64,000 nucleotides of DNA. Origin: an uncultured Acetatifactor sp. (GTDB taxonomy: Bacteria; Bacillota; Clostridia; Lachnospirales; Lachnospiraceae). Where the stretch lies: positions 124,001 to 188,000 of the forward strand of contig CANPWA010000002.1 of the NCBI GenBank assembly GCA_947581865.1, in the 5' to 3' direction. Positions 27,179-37,002 of the stretch are shown here, in pieces. Both the position numbers and the translations under genes were made by a program. Below the pieces are notes generated by a model, which was given only the letters and a program-made list of their open reading frames with translations, was not told where the DNA came from and ran no database searches. The number at the start of each line of letters is the position of its first letter. Position 1 is the first letter of the stretch.

Positions 27179-29239
27179 ATGAAAAGTCTCACAGGAAAAA
27201 TCATTGCGTTGGTGACAGCATCTTCTCTGCTGCTGTCCCTGCTTTTGGGGGGCATGAGCATAGCGGCTTCCCGGAGCCTCACCAACAGGCAGGCGGGGGA
27301 GAATCTGCTGCTGACGGCACGAAACAGCGCGGATCAGATAGATCTTTGGATGTATACGATCGAACAGTCGGTGGACAGTCTGAGTGAAATGACACTTTCC
27401 ACGATCACGGATTTTTCCCGCTTTAAGACCTCCCCGGAATATGTGGAGGAATGTACGGCAGCGCTGGAAAACGCGGTGATGACCCTTGCCCAGCATACCC
27501 AGGGGGCGATGACGGCGTACATTCGGTATAATCCGGAGTTTACGGATCCCACATCAGGCATTTTCCTGTCCAGGTCGGGGGAGGATTTTGAGGCTCTGGT
27601 GCCCACGGATTTCAGCATGTATGACCCGGATGATGTGGCGCATGTGGGCTGGTATTACACGCCGGTAAAGGCAGGGCAGCCGGTCTGGATGGATCCCTAT
27701 CTGAACGAAAATATCAATGTCTATATGATTTCTTATGTGGTTCCGCTGTATGTCAACGGGGAGTCTCTGGGCATTGTGGGAATGGATATCGATTTCAGTG
27801 TGATCGAGGATATGGTCAATGACATCCGGATCTATGACAGCGGCTATGCCTATATGACCAATGCCGCCGATGGGGTGCTTGTCCATCCCCTCTATGAGAC
27901 CGGCACGGCGCTTGAAAAGGTGGATCCCTCTGCCGGAAAGTTTCTGGCAGATCCCTCCCGGGCGGATACGGCAGAGACCTTTGGAGGACAGATCACGGTT
28001 TACACACTGCTGCACAACGGGATGAAACTGGCGCTGTTGGTTCCCCGGGCAGAACTTTTCGCGGATTCAGACAGAATGGTCATACAGATCGTAGGGGCGA
28101 TCCTGGTGGTGCTCCTTTTGGTGGTCGCGGCGGCTTCCGTCGCCGGCATCCGCATGGCGGCTCCGATCCGGCAGATCACCCGGATCATTCAGGATACGGC
28201 AGAATTTAAGTTTACCGCCACGGAATACGGAGACAGATTGTGCAGTCTGAAGGATGAGACAGGCGACATGGCGCGGGCAGTCCGCAAAATGCGCCAGGAA
28301 CTGCGCAATATGGTCACCCTGATCCACACATCCTGCGATTCCCTGAACGGGAATATCGGGGGGCTGCGTCAGGCTTCCGGGCAGGTGAGCAGCAGGGCAG
28401 AGAGTAATTCCGCCTGCATCCAGGAGATTTCCGCGGGCATGATGCAGACCTCCGACGGCACGGAACGGATCCGTGAGACGGTGGAGGAACTGCAGCAAAA
28501 CTCCAGGGATATCCGTGTATTGTCCCGGGACAGCAGGACGGTGGCGGAAGGGCTGGTCACGGATGCCGGTAAACTGGTGGACATGACCGCAAAGGCCTCG
28601 GAGCAGATCCGGGAGATTTACGATAAGGCGAGAAAAGATACGGATATTGCCATCGAACATTCCAAGGCGGTGGACAAGATCAATCAGCTGACGGATGTGA
28701 TCATGGAAATATCCACCCAGACCAATCTGCTGGCGTTGAACGCCTCCATAGAGGCGGCAAGAGCCGGAGAAGCCGGACGGGGCTTCTCCGTGGTGGCATC
28801 CGAGATATCCACCCTTGCCAATCAGACCAATGCCGCGGTGGAGGACATCAACAATACGGTTTCCGAGGTGCATACCGCCGTGTCCGATATGTTGAAATGT
28901 TTAAATACCCTGATGGAGTTCATGAACCAGAAGATCCTGCCCGACTATGACCGGTTCCATTCGGTGTGCGACAAGTATCAGAAGGATGCCTGTGCCATGG
29001 GAGGCAGCATGGAGAAGGTGGACGGAACCATTGAACAGCTCACCCGGGAACTGGAGCATATCCTGGAAACGATCACTTCCATCAGCGGGACCATCCGGGA
29101 ATCCAGCCGCAGCATTCAGGAGATGGCAGAGGAAACCACCAGCATGGCTTCCGAAACGGTCAGCAACGCACAGCTCGCGACAGAGAGCGAGGAGACCTTG
29201 CGGGGTTTGGAGGACATTGTGGGAAAATTCAGCCTGTGA
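27179..29239 (+). CDS. methyl-accepting chemotaxis protein with Cache sensor
   Basis: This 686-residue chemoreceptor has an N-terminal membrane segment (about 8-30), an extracytoplasmic dCache-like sensor (about 35-290, with [17 protein letters not shown] and a DISG-type YDSGYAYM), a second membrane segment (about 302-325), a HAMP-like linker and a cytoplasmic signalling domain. The hairpin tip motif [23 protein letters not shown] is split by no insertion. It should control CheA in response to a small ligand. No other chemotaxis or flagellar gene is in the window. The downstream rarA start lies 53 bases after its stop. Confidence 0.93.
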   Translation: MKSLTGKIIALVTASSLLLSLLLGGMSIAASRSLTNRQAGENLLLTARNSADQIDLWMYTIEQSVDSLSEMTLSTITDFSRFKTSPEYVEECTAALENAVMTLAQHTQGAMTAYIRYNPEFTDPTSGIFLSRSGEDFEALVPTDFSMYDPDDVAHVGWYYTPVKAGQPVWMDPYLNENINVYMISYVVPLYVNGESLGIVGMDIDFSVIEDMVNDIRIYDSGYAYMTNAADGVLVHPLYETGTALEKVDPSAGKFLADPSRADTAETFGGQITVYTLLHNGMKLALLVPRAELFADSDRMVIQIVGAILVVLLLVVAAASVAGIRMAAPIRQITRIIQDTAEFKFTATEYGDRLCSLKDETGDMARAVRKMRQELRNMVTLIHTSCDSLNGNIGGLRQASGQVSSRAESNSACIQEISAGMMQTSDGTERIRETVEELQQNSRDIRVLSRDSRTVAEGLVTDAGKLVDMTAKASEQIREIYDKARKDTDIAIEHSKAVDKINQLTDVIMEISTQTNLLALNASIEAARAGEAGRGFSVVASEISTLANQTNAAVEDINNTVSEVHTAVSDMLKCLNTLMEFMNQKILPDYDRFHSVCDKYQKDACAMGGSMEKVDGTIEQLTRELEHILETITSISGTIRESSRSIQEMAEETTSMASETVSNAQLATESEETLRGLEDIVGKFSL

Positions 29240-29292
29240 CGCGGGAAGTATAGGATGTGCGCGGCGCCGGGAGGACATTTGGAGAAGACGGA

Positions 29293-30651
29293 ATGGATTT
29301 GTTTGAGTATATGCGCAGTACCAATATGGAAAAGGAGTCCCCTCTGGCGGCGCGGATGCGTCCCCGCACACTGGAGGAGGTCGTCGGGCAGGAGCACATC
29401 ATCGGGCAGGACAAGCTGCTCTACCGCGCCATCAAGGCGGACAAGATCAGCTCGGTCATTTTTTACGGACCGCCCGGGACGGGCAAGACTACGCTTGCCA
29501 AAGTGATCGCCAACACCACCAGCGCGGAGTTTACCCAGATCAATGCCACGGTGGCAGGCAAAAAGGATATGGAGGATGTGGTGGAAAAGGCGAAGGATGT
29601 ACAGGGGATGTACGGCAGACGCACGATCCTGTTCATCGACGAGATCCACCGTTTCAACAAGAGCCAGCAGGATTATCTTCTGCCCTTTGTGGAGGACGGC
29701 ACCATTATTCTGATCGGGGCGACAACGGAAAATCCTTATTTTGAGGTGAACGGGGCATTGCTCTCCCGCTCCATCATATTTGAGTTAAAGCCGCTTCCGA
29801 GGGATGCGGTGAAGGAGCTTTTAAAAAAAGCCGTCTATGATGAGGAGCGGGGCATGGGCAGCTATCAGGCGGTGATCGAGGAGGATGCGCTGGAGTTTCT
29901 GGCGGATCTTTCCGGCGGGGATGCCAGGCATGCGCTCAATGCCGTGGAGCTTGGGGTTATGACCACGCCGCGGGGAGAGGACGGGAAGATCCATCTCACG
30001 CTGGAGGTGGCGCAGGAGTGCATACAGAAGCGCGCAGTGCGCTATGACAAGAACGGTGACGACCACTATGACACCATTTCCGCGTTTATCAAGAGCATGC
30101 GGGGGTCAGATCCCGACGCGGCAGTGTATTATCTGGCGCGGATGCTTTATGCGGGAGAGAGTGTGACCTTTATCGCCAGGCGGATCATGATCTGTGCGTC
30201 GGAGGATGTGGGAAACGCCGATCCCATGGCGATGGTGGTTGCGGCAAACGCCTCCCTCGCCGTGGAGCGGGTGGGGATGCCGGAGGCGCAGATCATTCTG
30301 TCCCAGGCGGCGTCCTATGTGGCATGTGCCCCCAAGTCCAACGCCTGTGTGGAGGCAATCTCCCAGGCGATGAGAGAGGTGGAAAAGAGCGGAAATCTTC
30401 CCATCCCCGCGCATCTGCAGGACGCGCATTACAAGAGCTCCGCAAAGCTGGGGCGCGGCATCGGTTACAAGTACGCCCACGACTATCCCAACAACTATGT
30501 GGAGCAGCAGTATCTTCCCTATGAACTGAGCGGGAGGGAATTCTATACGCCCTCAGGGAACGGCTATGAGGTGAAGATCCGGGAACATATGAAGCGCATC
30601 CGCAGCGAGGCGGCTGCGGGCGGCGGGACGCAGGAGACGGAGTCTCTTTAA
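29293..30651 (+). CDS. rarA: replication-associated recombination protein RarA (MgsA)
   Basis: This 452-residue clamp-loader-like AAA+ ATPase acts at stalled replication forks. Walker A GPPGTGKT is at 59-66, Walker B reads ILFIDEIH, and the C-terminal oligomerisation domain ends with the family motif YPNNYVEQQYLP. The ATG at 29293 was chosen because GGAGAAG lies just upstream; the N-terminus PLAARMRPRTLEEVVGQEH is typical. The 3' end overlaps the convergent DUF4364 gene by 4 bases. Confidence 0.96.
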   Translation: MDLFEYMRSTNMEKESPLAARMRPRTLEEVVGQEHIIGQDKLLYRAIKADKISSVIFYGPPGTGKTTLAKVIANTTSAEFTQINATVAGKKDMEDVVEKAKDVQGMYGRRTILFIDEIHRFNKSQQDYLLPFVEDGTIILIGATTENPYFEVNGALLSRSIIFELKPLPRDAVKELLKKAVYDEERGMGSYQAVIEEDALEFLADLSGGDARHALNAVELGVMTTPRGEDGKIHLTLEVAQECIQKRAVRYDKNGDDHYDTISAFIKSMRGSDPDAAVYYLARMLYAGESVTFIARRIMICASEDVGNADPMAMVVAANASLAVERVGMPEAQIILSQAASYVACAPKSNACVEAISQAMREVEKSGNLPIPAHLQDAHYKSSAKLGRGIGYKYAHDYPNNYVEQQYLPYELSGREFYTPSGNGYEVKIREHMKRIRSEAAAGGGTQETESL

Positions 30652-31163
30652 AAAAGCTCCTGTATCAGATATTGATAGACGGATTCGTTTTTTTTCTGCC
30701 AGTTGGCACAGATGGCGGCGGCGAGTTCCTCCGTGGGGACGGAGAGAGTGATGTCCACGAGGGTGATGTCCCTGTCCTTTGCCACAAGTCTTGTCTCAAA
30801 TTCCCCCGAAGTGGATTTGTAATAATTCCCCTGGACGGAGAGTTCATTGCGCAGGGTCAGCTCATGCTCTTTGAGGTAGCTGTCGATCTCCTGTTTGATG
30901 GAGTCTCCGATATGTTTGTCAAAATAATGAAGCGTCTGTATGCCTTCCTCGGTGATGGCAAGCTGGGTGCGGTTTCCCATGGGCCGGGAGGAGAGCATGC
31001 CCGCCTCGGCCAGCTCCGCGAACGCCTGCTGCAGAGTCAGAAAGTTTGTATACTCCCGCTCCAGGATAAAATCGCTGACCTGTGCCTTGGTGAGAGGGAA
31101 GGTCACGCGGTTGAGCATATATAGCACGATCAGTTTATAGAGAGTAAGAGGATCCTGTAACAT
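30648..31163 (-). CDS. DUF4364 family protein, predicted winged-helix
   Basis: This 171-residue protein matches DUF4364, a family frequent in Lachnospiraceae. The N-terminal half (LYKLIVLYMLNRV, then ILEREYTNFLTLQQAFAELAEAGML) looks like a winged helix, followed by an alpha/beta part with no known motif. It may be a DNA-binding regulator, but nothing here shows a target. It lies 46 bases downstream of the radical SAM gene on the same strand. Confidence 0.82.
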   Translation of the reverse strand: MLQDPLTLYKLIVLYMLNRVTFPLTKAQVSDFILEREYTNFLTLQQAFAELAEAGMLSSRPMGNRTQLAITEEGIQTLHYFDKHIGDSIKQEIDSYLKEHELTLRNELSVQGNYYKSTSGEFETRLVAKDRDITLVDITLSVPTEELAAAICANWQKKNESVYQYLIQELF

Positions 31164-31209
31164 TTCCGCTCCTTTTCTTTGTCCGATTCCCGGCCGGTCT
31201 GCCGGGATA

Positions 31210-32175
31210 CTATTCTCCTGATGAAAATAAATCCCCCTGCATCACATTTTGTGTCCGCATCCGCATATGGAGGCTGTTCAGCACGCCCCGCTTGTCCGTA
31301 CTCCATCCGGGGGCGAGAAGCTGTCTGCGCGAGCCGTCTCCGGTGAGCCGGTGAAGCACGATCTCAGGGGAGAGAAGGCGTATGCAGCGGATGAGGATCC
31401 GAAGATATTCCTCCCGTGTCAGGGGAACGGGCTTCGGGGAAGGACCCCGCAGATACCATGTCCCCAGATCGGTTCCCTCCAGAAAATGGAGGAGCTGCAG
31501 TTTGACGCCAAAGGGCATGACGCGGTTGAGCCAGGTGACGCTCTCATACATCATTTCCTCCGTCTCCCCCGGCAGCCCGAGGATCAGATGGACGATGACG
31601 GGGATGCCGATCTGTCTTAGCCTGTCGCATGCCTCCTCAAAGCAGGGGAGGGAATACCCCCTGCGGACCAGGGCGGCAGTCTGTTCATGGATGCTCTGCA
31701 GTCCCAGCTCTATCCAGATAAATTTATGGGGATATACCGCTTTCAATTCTTCCAGAAGTATGAGCACTTCGGGGGGCAGGCAGTCCGGACGGGTGGCGAC
31801 GGAGATGCCGCAGACCAAAGGATGCGCCAGTGCCGCGCAGTACACCCGGCGCAGCCAGTCCACCGGGGCATAGGTGTTGGTGTATGCCTGAAAATAAGCG
31901 ATCAGGCAGGCGCCTTCCCCCGGGGTAAATTTGTCTTTGAGGCGCTCCAAGCCTTCTGCCAGCTGTTCCTCCACGCTTTTTCCCGCGATGTCCACGGCGA
32001 AATCACCGCTTCCTCCCGCGCTGCAGAAGATACAGCCCCGAGTGCCCAGCGTGCCGTCCCGGTTGGGGCAGGTCATGTGGGCATTCAGGGCTATTTTGTA
32101 GCATTTACGGCCCAGAGTGTTTTTGCACCAGGCGTCCAGGGAGTAATAGGGTTTTCCGTGCCAGTCGTTCTGCAT
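31210..32175 (-). CDS. TIGR01212 family radical SAM protein (YhcC-like)
   Basis: This 321-residue protein has the radical SAM cluster region CPNRDGTLGTRGCIFC near residues 35-50, with the long spacing to the CxxC pair that marks the TIGR01212/YhcC branch. It is followed by a TIM-barrel core (IELGLQS, VHLILGLPGET). Its biological reaction is not settled. A GGGGAG site precedes the ATG. The malic enzyme gene lies 48 bases upstream on the same strand, so both may share a transcript. Confidence 0.9.
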   Translation of the reverse strand: MQNDWHGKPYYSLDAWCKNTLGRKCYKIALNAHMTCPNRDGTLGTRGCIFCSAGGSGDFAVDIAGKSVEEQLAEGLERLKDKFTPGEGACLIAYFQAYTNTYAPVDWLRRVYCAALAHPLVCGISVATRPDCLPPEVLILLEELKAVYPHKFIWIELGLQSIHEQTAALVRRGYSLPCFEEACDRLRQIGIPVIVHLILGLPGETEEMMYESVTWLNRVMPFGVKLQLLHFLEGTDLGTWYLRGPSPKPVPLTREEYLRILIRCIRLLSPEIVLHRLTGDGSRRQLLAPGWSTDKRGVLNSLHMRMRTQNVMQGDLFSSGE

Positions 32176-32223
32176 CTTTTCTCCCCTCTGCTTTCGTCAG
32201 ATCTTCGTGTGACGGATGCGGGT

Positions 32224-33378
32224 TTATCGCACGATATGGGATTTTACCGCTTCGGCTACCAGCTCCGCAACCCTGGGATCAAAGGCCTCGGGCATGATAT
32301 TGTCCTCGTTTAATTCCTCGTCGGACACCAGCCCGGCGATGGCGTCTGCGGCGGCAAGCTTCATCTCATCGGTGATCTGCGCAGCGCGCCCCTCCAGCGC
32401 GCCCTTAAAGATCCCGGGGAAGGCGACCACATTGTTGACCTGGTTGGGAAAATCGCTCCTTCCGGTGCCCACCACCCTTGCCCCGGCAGCTTTTGCGGCG
32501 TCGGGCATGATCTCGGGCACGGGATTTGCCATGGCAAAGAGGATGGCATCCCGGTTCATGGAGGCGACCATCTCAGGGCTGACAATGCCGGGGGCAGATA
32601 CGCCCACAAAGATGTCGGCGCCCTTCATGGCGTCCGCGAGAGTGCCGTGTTCGTTGCCTAAGTTCGTCACCTCCGTCATCTTCTGCTGCATCCAGTTGAG
32701 CCCTTCCGTGTCCTTAGAGACGATGCCCATCTTGTCGCACAGGATGATATTAGGAAATCCGTAGGTGAGAAGCAGCCGGGTGATCGCCACGCCCGCGCTG
32801 CCCGCGCCGTTTACCACCACGCGGCAGTTTTCTTTTTTCTTGCCCACCACCTTCAGGGCGTTGATGATGCCGGCGAGTACCACGATGGCGGTTCCGTGCT
32901 GGTCGTCATGGAATACGGGGATGTCCAGCGACGCCTTGAGCCGTTCCTCGATCTCGAAGCAGCGGGGGGCGCTGATGTCCTCCAGATTGATGCCGCCGAA
33001 CCCGGGGGCAAGCCAGGTCACGGCTTTGATGATCTCCTCGGTGTCCTGGGTGTCCAGACAGATAGGCACGGCGTTGACGCCGCCAAATTCCTTGAACAGG
33101 ACTGCCTTGCCCTCCATCACGGGCATGGCGGCATGGGGACCGATATTTCCGAGCCCCAGCACTGCGCTGCCGTCGGAGACAACCGCCACGGTGTTTGCCT
33201 TCATGGTGTAGGTATAGGCGGCTTCCTTATCCCGGGCGATGACTCTGCAGGGCTCCGCAACGCCGGGGGTGTAGCACAGAGCCAGATCCTCCCTGGAGTT
33301 TACGGGTGCCTTGGAGACAGTCTCCAGCTTGCCGTTCCACTGTTTATGTAATTCCAAAGCTTTTTCATTGGTCGTCAT
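32224..33378 (-). CDS. NAD(P)-dependent malic enzyme
   Basis: This 384-residue enzyme oxidatively decarboxylates malate to pyruvate and CO2. The short bacterial form is shown by CYTPGVAEPCR (catalytic Tyr), MEGKAVLFKEFGGVNAVPI (catalytic Lys), the metal ligands in HDDQHGTAIVVLAG and the Rossmann motif GAGSAGVA. There is no C-terminal phosphotransacetylase domain. Cofactor preference cannot be read with certainty. An AGAGG site precedes the ATG. Confidence 0.95.
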   Translation of the reverse strand: MTTNEKALELHKQWNGKLETVSKAPVNSREDLALCYTPGVAEPCRVIARDKEAAYTYTMKANTVAVVSDGSAVLGLGNIGPHAAMPVMEGKAVLFKEFGGVNAVPICLDTQDTEEIIKAVTWLAPGFGGINLEDISAPRCFEIEERLKASLDIPVFHDDQHGTAIVVLAGIINALKVVGKKKENCRVVVNGAGSAGVAITRLLLTYGFPNIILCDKMGIVSKDTEGLNWMQQKMTEVTNLGNEHGTLADAMKGADIFVGVSAPGIVSPEMVASMNRDAILFAMANPVPEIMPDAAKAAGARVVGTGRSDFPNQVNNVVAFPGIFKGALEGRAAQITDEMKLAAADAIAGLVSDEELNEDNIMPEAFDPRVAELVAEAVKSHIVR

Positions 33379-33503
33379 GGCGATACCTCTTTTCTAAGGA
33401 TTTTTGATATGTGTTTATTATAGACCAGGCTATAGGTTATTGCAAATAGTTTGTTGGTTTTGAATGCAGATCGGTGCGGGATGGTGCGGGTTTCAATATT
33501 TCC

Positions 33504-33532
33504 TTTTCAAGAGCAAAAAGATATGATATAAT
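33504..33532 (+). promoter_or_regulatory. promoter of glyA
   Basis: An extended -10 TGATATAAT (33524-33532) is preceded at 17 bases by a weak -35 TTTTCA (33504-33509). It lies about 90 bases before glyA. No purine or glycine riboswitch is evident in the leader. Confidence 0.65.
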
Positions 33533-33624
33533 GAGCAATAGTGTAAACAGTGTGCCTGTGCATCCAGGTGCGGGGCATACGACAGCGGGAAAATATAAAA
33601 CTACATAATACAGGAGGACGAGGA

Positions 33625-34863
33625 ATGTATTCATTGGATGACGTAAAGCTTGTGGATCCCGAGATCGCGCAGGCGATCGTGGACGAGCAGGCGAGGCAGA
33701 ACAGCCACATTGAGCTGATCGCTTCCGAGAACTGGGTGAGCAGGGCAGTGATGGCTGCCATGGGAAGCCCCCTCACCAACAAATATGCGGAAGGCTACCC
33801 CGGCAAGAGATATTACGGCGGCTGTGAGTGCGTGGATGTGGTGGAGAATCTGGCGATCGAGAGGGCGAAGAAACTCTTTGGCTGCGATTACGCGAACGTG
33901 CAGCCCCACTCCGGCGCGCAGGCGAACATGGCGGTACAGTTTGCGGTATGTAAGCCCGGGGACACCATCATGGGCATGAATCTTGACCACGGCGGACATC
34001 TGACCCACGGAAGCCCCGTGAACATGTCCGGAAAATATTTCCACATCGTTCCCTATGGCGTAAATGACGACGGCTTTATCGACTATGACAAACTGCGCAG
34101 TATCGCGCTGGAGGCGAAGCCCAAGATGATCATCGCGGGCGCGTCCGCCTATGCGCGCACCATTGATTTTGCGAAGTTCCGCGAGGTTGCCGACGAGGTG
34201 GGCGCTGTGCTCATGGTGGACATGGCGCATATCGCCGGGCTGGTGGCGGCAGGGCTGCATCCCAGCCCCATCCCCTATGCGGATGTGGTGACCACCACCA
34301 CCCACAAGACGCTCCGCGGTCCCCGCGGCGGTCTGATCCTGTGCAATCAGGAGGCGGCCGACAGGTTTAATTTCAACAAGGCGATCTTCCCCGGCATTCA
34401 GGGAGGACCCCTGATGCACGTCATCGCCGCAAAGGCTGTCTGCTTTAAGGAGGCTTTGAGCGATGACTTCAAGACCTACCAGAAGGGCATCATCGACAAT
34501 GCCCAGGCGCTGTGCAGGGGGCTGATGAGCAGAGGGATCAAGATCGTGTCCGGCGGCACGGACAATCATCTGATGCTGGTGGATCTGACCAACTTCGGGC
34601 TCACCGGAAAGGCGGTGGAAAAACTTTTGGATGCCGCGCACATCACCTGCAACAAGAACACCATTCCCAACGATCCCCAGTCGCCTTTCGTGACCAGCGG
34701 TGTGCGTTTGGGCACGCCCGCGGTGACTTCCAGAGGCATGAACACGGAGGATATGGACCGTATTGCGGATGCCATCGCCATGGTGATCAAGGGCGGTGAG
34801 AGCAAGGTGCCCGAGGCGAGGGCGATCGTCCAGACTTTGACAGACAAGTACCCTCTTGGATAA
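33625..34863 (+). CDS. glyA: serine hydroxymethyltransferase
   Basis: This 412-residue PLP enzyme interconverts serine and glycine and charges tetrahydrofolate with a one-carbon unit. The cofactor lysine is Lys228 in [14 protein letters not shown], and ASENWVS and YGGCECVD mark substrate-binding loops. The ATG at 33625 follows AGGAGGACGAGG. Its own promoter and the following large hairpin suggest a single-gene unit. Confidence 0.97.
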   Translation: MYSLDDVKLVDPEIAQAIVDEQARQNSHIELIASENWVSRAVMAAMGSPLTNKYAEGYPGKRYYGGCECVDVVENLAIERAKKLFGCDYANVQPHSGAQANMAVQFAVCKPGDTIMGMNLDHGGHLTHGSPVNMSGKYFHIVPYGVNDDGFIDYDKLRSIALEAKPKMIIAGASAYARTIDFAKFREVADEVGAVLMVDMAHIAGLVAAGLHPSPIPYADVVTTTTHKTLRGPRGGLILCNQEAADRFNFNKAIFPGIQGGPLMHVIAAKAVCFKEALSDDFKTYQKGIIDNAQALCRGLMSRGIKIVSGGTDNHLMLVDLTNFGLTGKAVEKLLDAAHITCNKNTIPNDPQSPFVTSGVRLGTPAVTSRGMNTEDMDRIADAIAMVIKGGESKVPEARAIVQTLTDKYPLG

Positions 34864-34905
34864 AAGGATACGGCGGGGATGACGCTGCCGTTTTAATTCA
34901 AGACA

Positions 34906-34956
34906 GGAAACAGGAGGCATCCCGGGTGTACGGTATCCCGGATGCCTCCTGTTTCC
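34906..34956 (+). other. large hairpin downstream of glyA
   Basis: A perfect 16-bp arm at 34906-34921 pairs with 34941-34956 (GGATGCCTCCTGTTTCC side), extended by GGG/CCC pairs after one unpaired C. No T tract follows on either strand, so it is either a weak terminator or an mRNA 3'-end stabiliser. Confidence 0.7.
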
Positions 34957-35110
34957 ATCATATCTCGGAATCATCTCAGCATTATATCAGCATTATATAT
35001 CATTATATATTAGGAAGTAATTCAGAGAGACGGCGACGGGGGAAGGCGGTCTGTGGGACGCTCTTTTGGGAGCGCGAAAGGAAAATGATGTAAATATAGA
35101 TAAATTTGTC

Positions 35111-35139
35111 TTGTGTATTTTGGGATTATGTGCTAAAAT
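35111..35139 (+). promoter_or_regulatory. promoter of the ACT-hom-lysC group
   Basis: TTGTGT (35111-35116) and an extended -10 TGCTAAAAT (35131-35139) are spaced by 17 bases, about 60 bases before the ACT-domain gene. Confidence 0.65.
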
Positions 35140-35199
35140 ATCTTTCGTTGAAAAACAAGTGTCCGCTCCACACACACAAACGGGCAATGAGGTATGGTT

Positions 35200-35643
35200 A
35201 TGGGAGAGACAGCGAAGTATTTTGTGGTGCGCCGCAAGGCGATTCCCGAGGTGCTGTTAAAAGTGGTTGAGGCGAAACAGCTGCTGGAGTCGGAAAAAGT
35301 TTTGACGGTTCAGGAGGCTGTTGACGCGGTGGGAATCAGCCGCAGTTCTTTTTATAAGTACAAAGACGATATTTTTCAGTTCCACGACAACGCCCAGGGG
35401 ACAACCTTCACCCTCACGTTCCAGATGGATGACGAGCCGGGGCTTTTGTCGGATGTGCTTAAGATCATCGCGGAATATCAGGCGAATATCCTGACCATCC
35501 ATCAGAGCATTCCCATTAACGGGATCGCGTCCTTAAGTTTAAGTGTCCAGGTGCTCAAGACCACGGGCAATATCTCCCGGATGGTGGAGACCATGGAACG
35601 TCAGAAGGGTGTGCATCATGTGAAGATCCTCGCCAGGGAGTAG
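35200..35643 (+). CDS. ACT domain protein, PheB/UPF0735 family
   Basis: This 147-residue protein has a helix-turn-helix-like N-terminus (LTVQEAVDAVGISRSSFYKYKD, written here as residues about 37-58) and a C-terminal ACT domain (about 70-145, TFQMDDEPGLLSDVLKIIAE). ACT domains bind amino acids. The family often lies beside hom, as here, and is thought to regulate aspartate-family synthesis. The ATG at 35200 is favoured because GAGG (35189-35192) is 7 bases upstream; the ATG at 35194 is too close to it. Confidence 0.88.
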   Translation: MGETAKYFVVRRKAIPEVLLKVVEAKQLLESEKVLTVQEAVDAVGISRSSFYKYKDDIFQFHDNAQGTTFTLTFQMDDEPGLLSDVLKIIAEYQANILTIHQSIPINGIASLSLSVQVLKTTGNISRMVETMERQKGVHHVKILARE

Positions 35644-35664
35644 GGATTGGGAAGGACGGAAGAT

Positions 35665-35751
35665 ATGAGCCGGAGGGACGCAAAAACGATATCCGGAGGG
35701 ACGGATCCAAAAAAGAGAAAGAGAAAGACAGGGAAAAGGAGACAGACATGA
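35665..35751 (+). CDS. possible small basic peptide coupled to hom
   Basis: A 28-codon frame starts at an ATG placed 8 bases after AAGGA and ends with a TGA that overlaps the hom ATG as ATGA. The peptide has 6 Lys and 6 Arg, clustered as KKRKRK and KRR. It could simply be a coupling frame that raises hom translation, or a leader peptide. There is no attenuator hairpin between it and hom. Nothing outside its position supports it. Confidence 0.35.
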   Translation: MSRRDAKTISGGTDPKKRKRKTGKRRQT

Positions 35752-36959
35752 TCAATGTGGCAGTTTTAGGATACGGCACCGTGGGAAGCGGCGTTGTGGA
35801 AGTCATTGAGAAGAACAAGGATATGGTGAACAAGAAGTCCGGACAGGAGCTTCGTGTAAAATATATTCTGGATCTGAGGGATTTCCCCGGGGATCCTTAT
35901 GCGGACCGGGTGATCCATGATTTCGATAAGATTGTGAACGATGACGAGGTGGCGATCGTCTGCGAGACCATGGGCGGTGTGGGAGCCGCCTATCAGTTCA
36001 CGAAGGCGGCGCTGGAGAAAGGAAAGAGTGTCTGCACCTCCAACAAGGAGCTGGTGGCAAAACACGGCCCGGAGCTTCTGCGGCTTGCCCATGCGCACAA
36101 CTGCAATTATCTCTTTGAGGCCAGCGTAGGCGGCGGCATCCCCATCATCCGTCCCCTCAACTATTCCCTGACGGCGGAGCGCATCGAGGCCATCACGGGT
36201 ATTTTAAACGGCACCACCAACTATATCCTGACCAAGATGGAGCAGGACGGCGCCGACTTTGAGAGCGTGCTGAAGGAGGCGCAGGAGAAGGGGTATGCGG
36301 AGCGCAATCCGGAAGCGGATGTGGAGGGGCATGACGCCTGCCGCAAGATTGCCATTCTTTCTTCTCTGATGACCGGAAAGAATGTGGATTCCGAAAAGAT
36401 CTATACGGAGGGCATCACGAAGGTGACTGCCGATGATTTTGTGTACGCTAAGGCAGCGGGCAGATCCATCAAGCTGCTCGCCAGGAGCAGGGTGCTGGGC
36501 GAGGACGAGGTGCTTGCCATGGTCGCGCCCTTTATGATCGACAAAAGCCACCCCCTTGCCATGGTAAACGGCGTGTTTAACGCGGTGTTCGTCACCGGCA
36601 ATATGCTGGGCGACTCCATGTACTATGGCCGCGGGGCAGGAAAACTCCCCACCGCCAGCGCGGTGGTGTCGGACGTGGTGGACTGTGCAAGACATCTGGG
36701 CAGGATCATCATGTGCTTCTGGGAGGATAAGGATGCGCACATCGCGGACATCTCCGGGGTGGAGACAGCCTGGTTCGTGCGCGTGAAGACCTCCGCATTG
36801 CAGCAGGCACAGGCAGCCCTGGGAGCGGTCAGAACTCTGGAGGTGCCCGGGCGCAGTGAGGACAGAGCGCTCTTTACAAAGCCTATGAAGGAGAGCGAGT
36901 TTGCGAAAAAGTGCGGGGAGCTTGGCAGTGACGTTCTTGGCACGCTCCGTTTATATTAG
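35748..36959 (+). CDS. hom: homoserine dehydrogenase
   Basis: This 403-residue enzyme reduces aspartate semialdehyde to homoserine for threonine and methionine synthesis. The NAD(P)-binding motif GYGTVGSG is at 8-15, and NGTTNYILTKM, the family signature GKNVDSEKIY region and the Lys of SNKELVAKHG are present. The C-terminal part (about 320-403) is shorter than in enzymes with a full ACT regulatory domain. An AAGGAGAC site precedes the ATG. lysC follows after 43 bases. Confidence 0.95.
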   Translation: MINVAVLGYGTVGSGVVEVIEKNKDMVNKKSGQELRVKYILDLRDFPGDPYADRVIHDFDKIVNDDEVAIVCETMGGVGAAYQFTKAALEKGKSVCTSNKELVAKHGPELLRLAHAHNCNYLFEASVGGGIPIIRPLNYSLTAERIEAITGILNGTTNYILTKMEQDGADFESVLKEAQEKGYAERNPEADVEGHDACRKIAILSSLMTGKNVDSEKIYTEGITKVTADDFVYAKAAGRSIKLLARSRVLGEDEVLAMVAPFMIDKSHPLAMVNGVFNAVFVTGNMLGDSMYYGRGAGKLPTASAVVSDVVDCARHLGRIIMCFWEDKDAHIADISGVETAWFVRVKTSALQQAQAALGAVRTLEVPGRSEDRALFTKPMKESEFAKKCGELGSDVLGTLRLY

Positions 36960-37002
36960 AAAGAAGAATAACAATATATAGTTTAGGATCGGGGAGGAAA
37001 AA

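Larger units (their letters stand above)
34864..35199. other. intergenic region glyA to ACT-domain gene
   Basis: This stretch holds the large hairpin after glyA, an A+T-rich segment with repeated CAGCATTATAT (near 34977-35010), a GGACGCTC/GAGCGC mini-hairpin near 35060-35080 and the promoter of the next gene. I see no coding sequence that I would support. Confidence 0.6.

Noticed and set aside
36960..37002. Lysine riboswitch or T-box before hom/lysC
   Set aside because: The spaces before hom and lysC are only about 100 and 43 bases and show none of the conserved elements.
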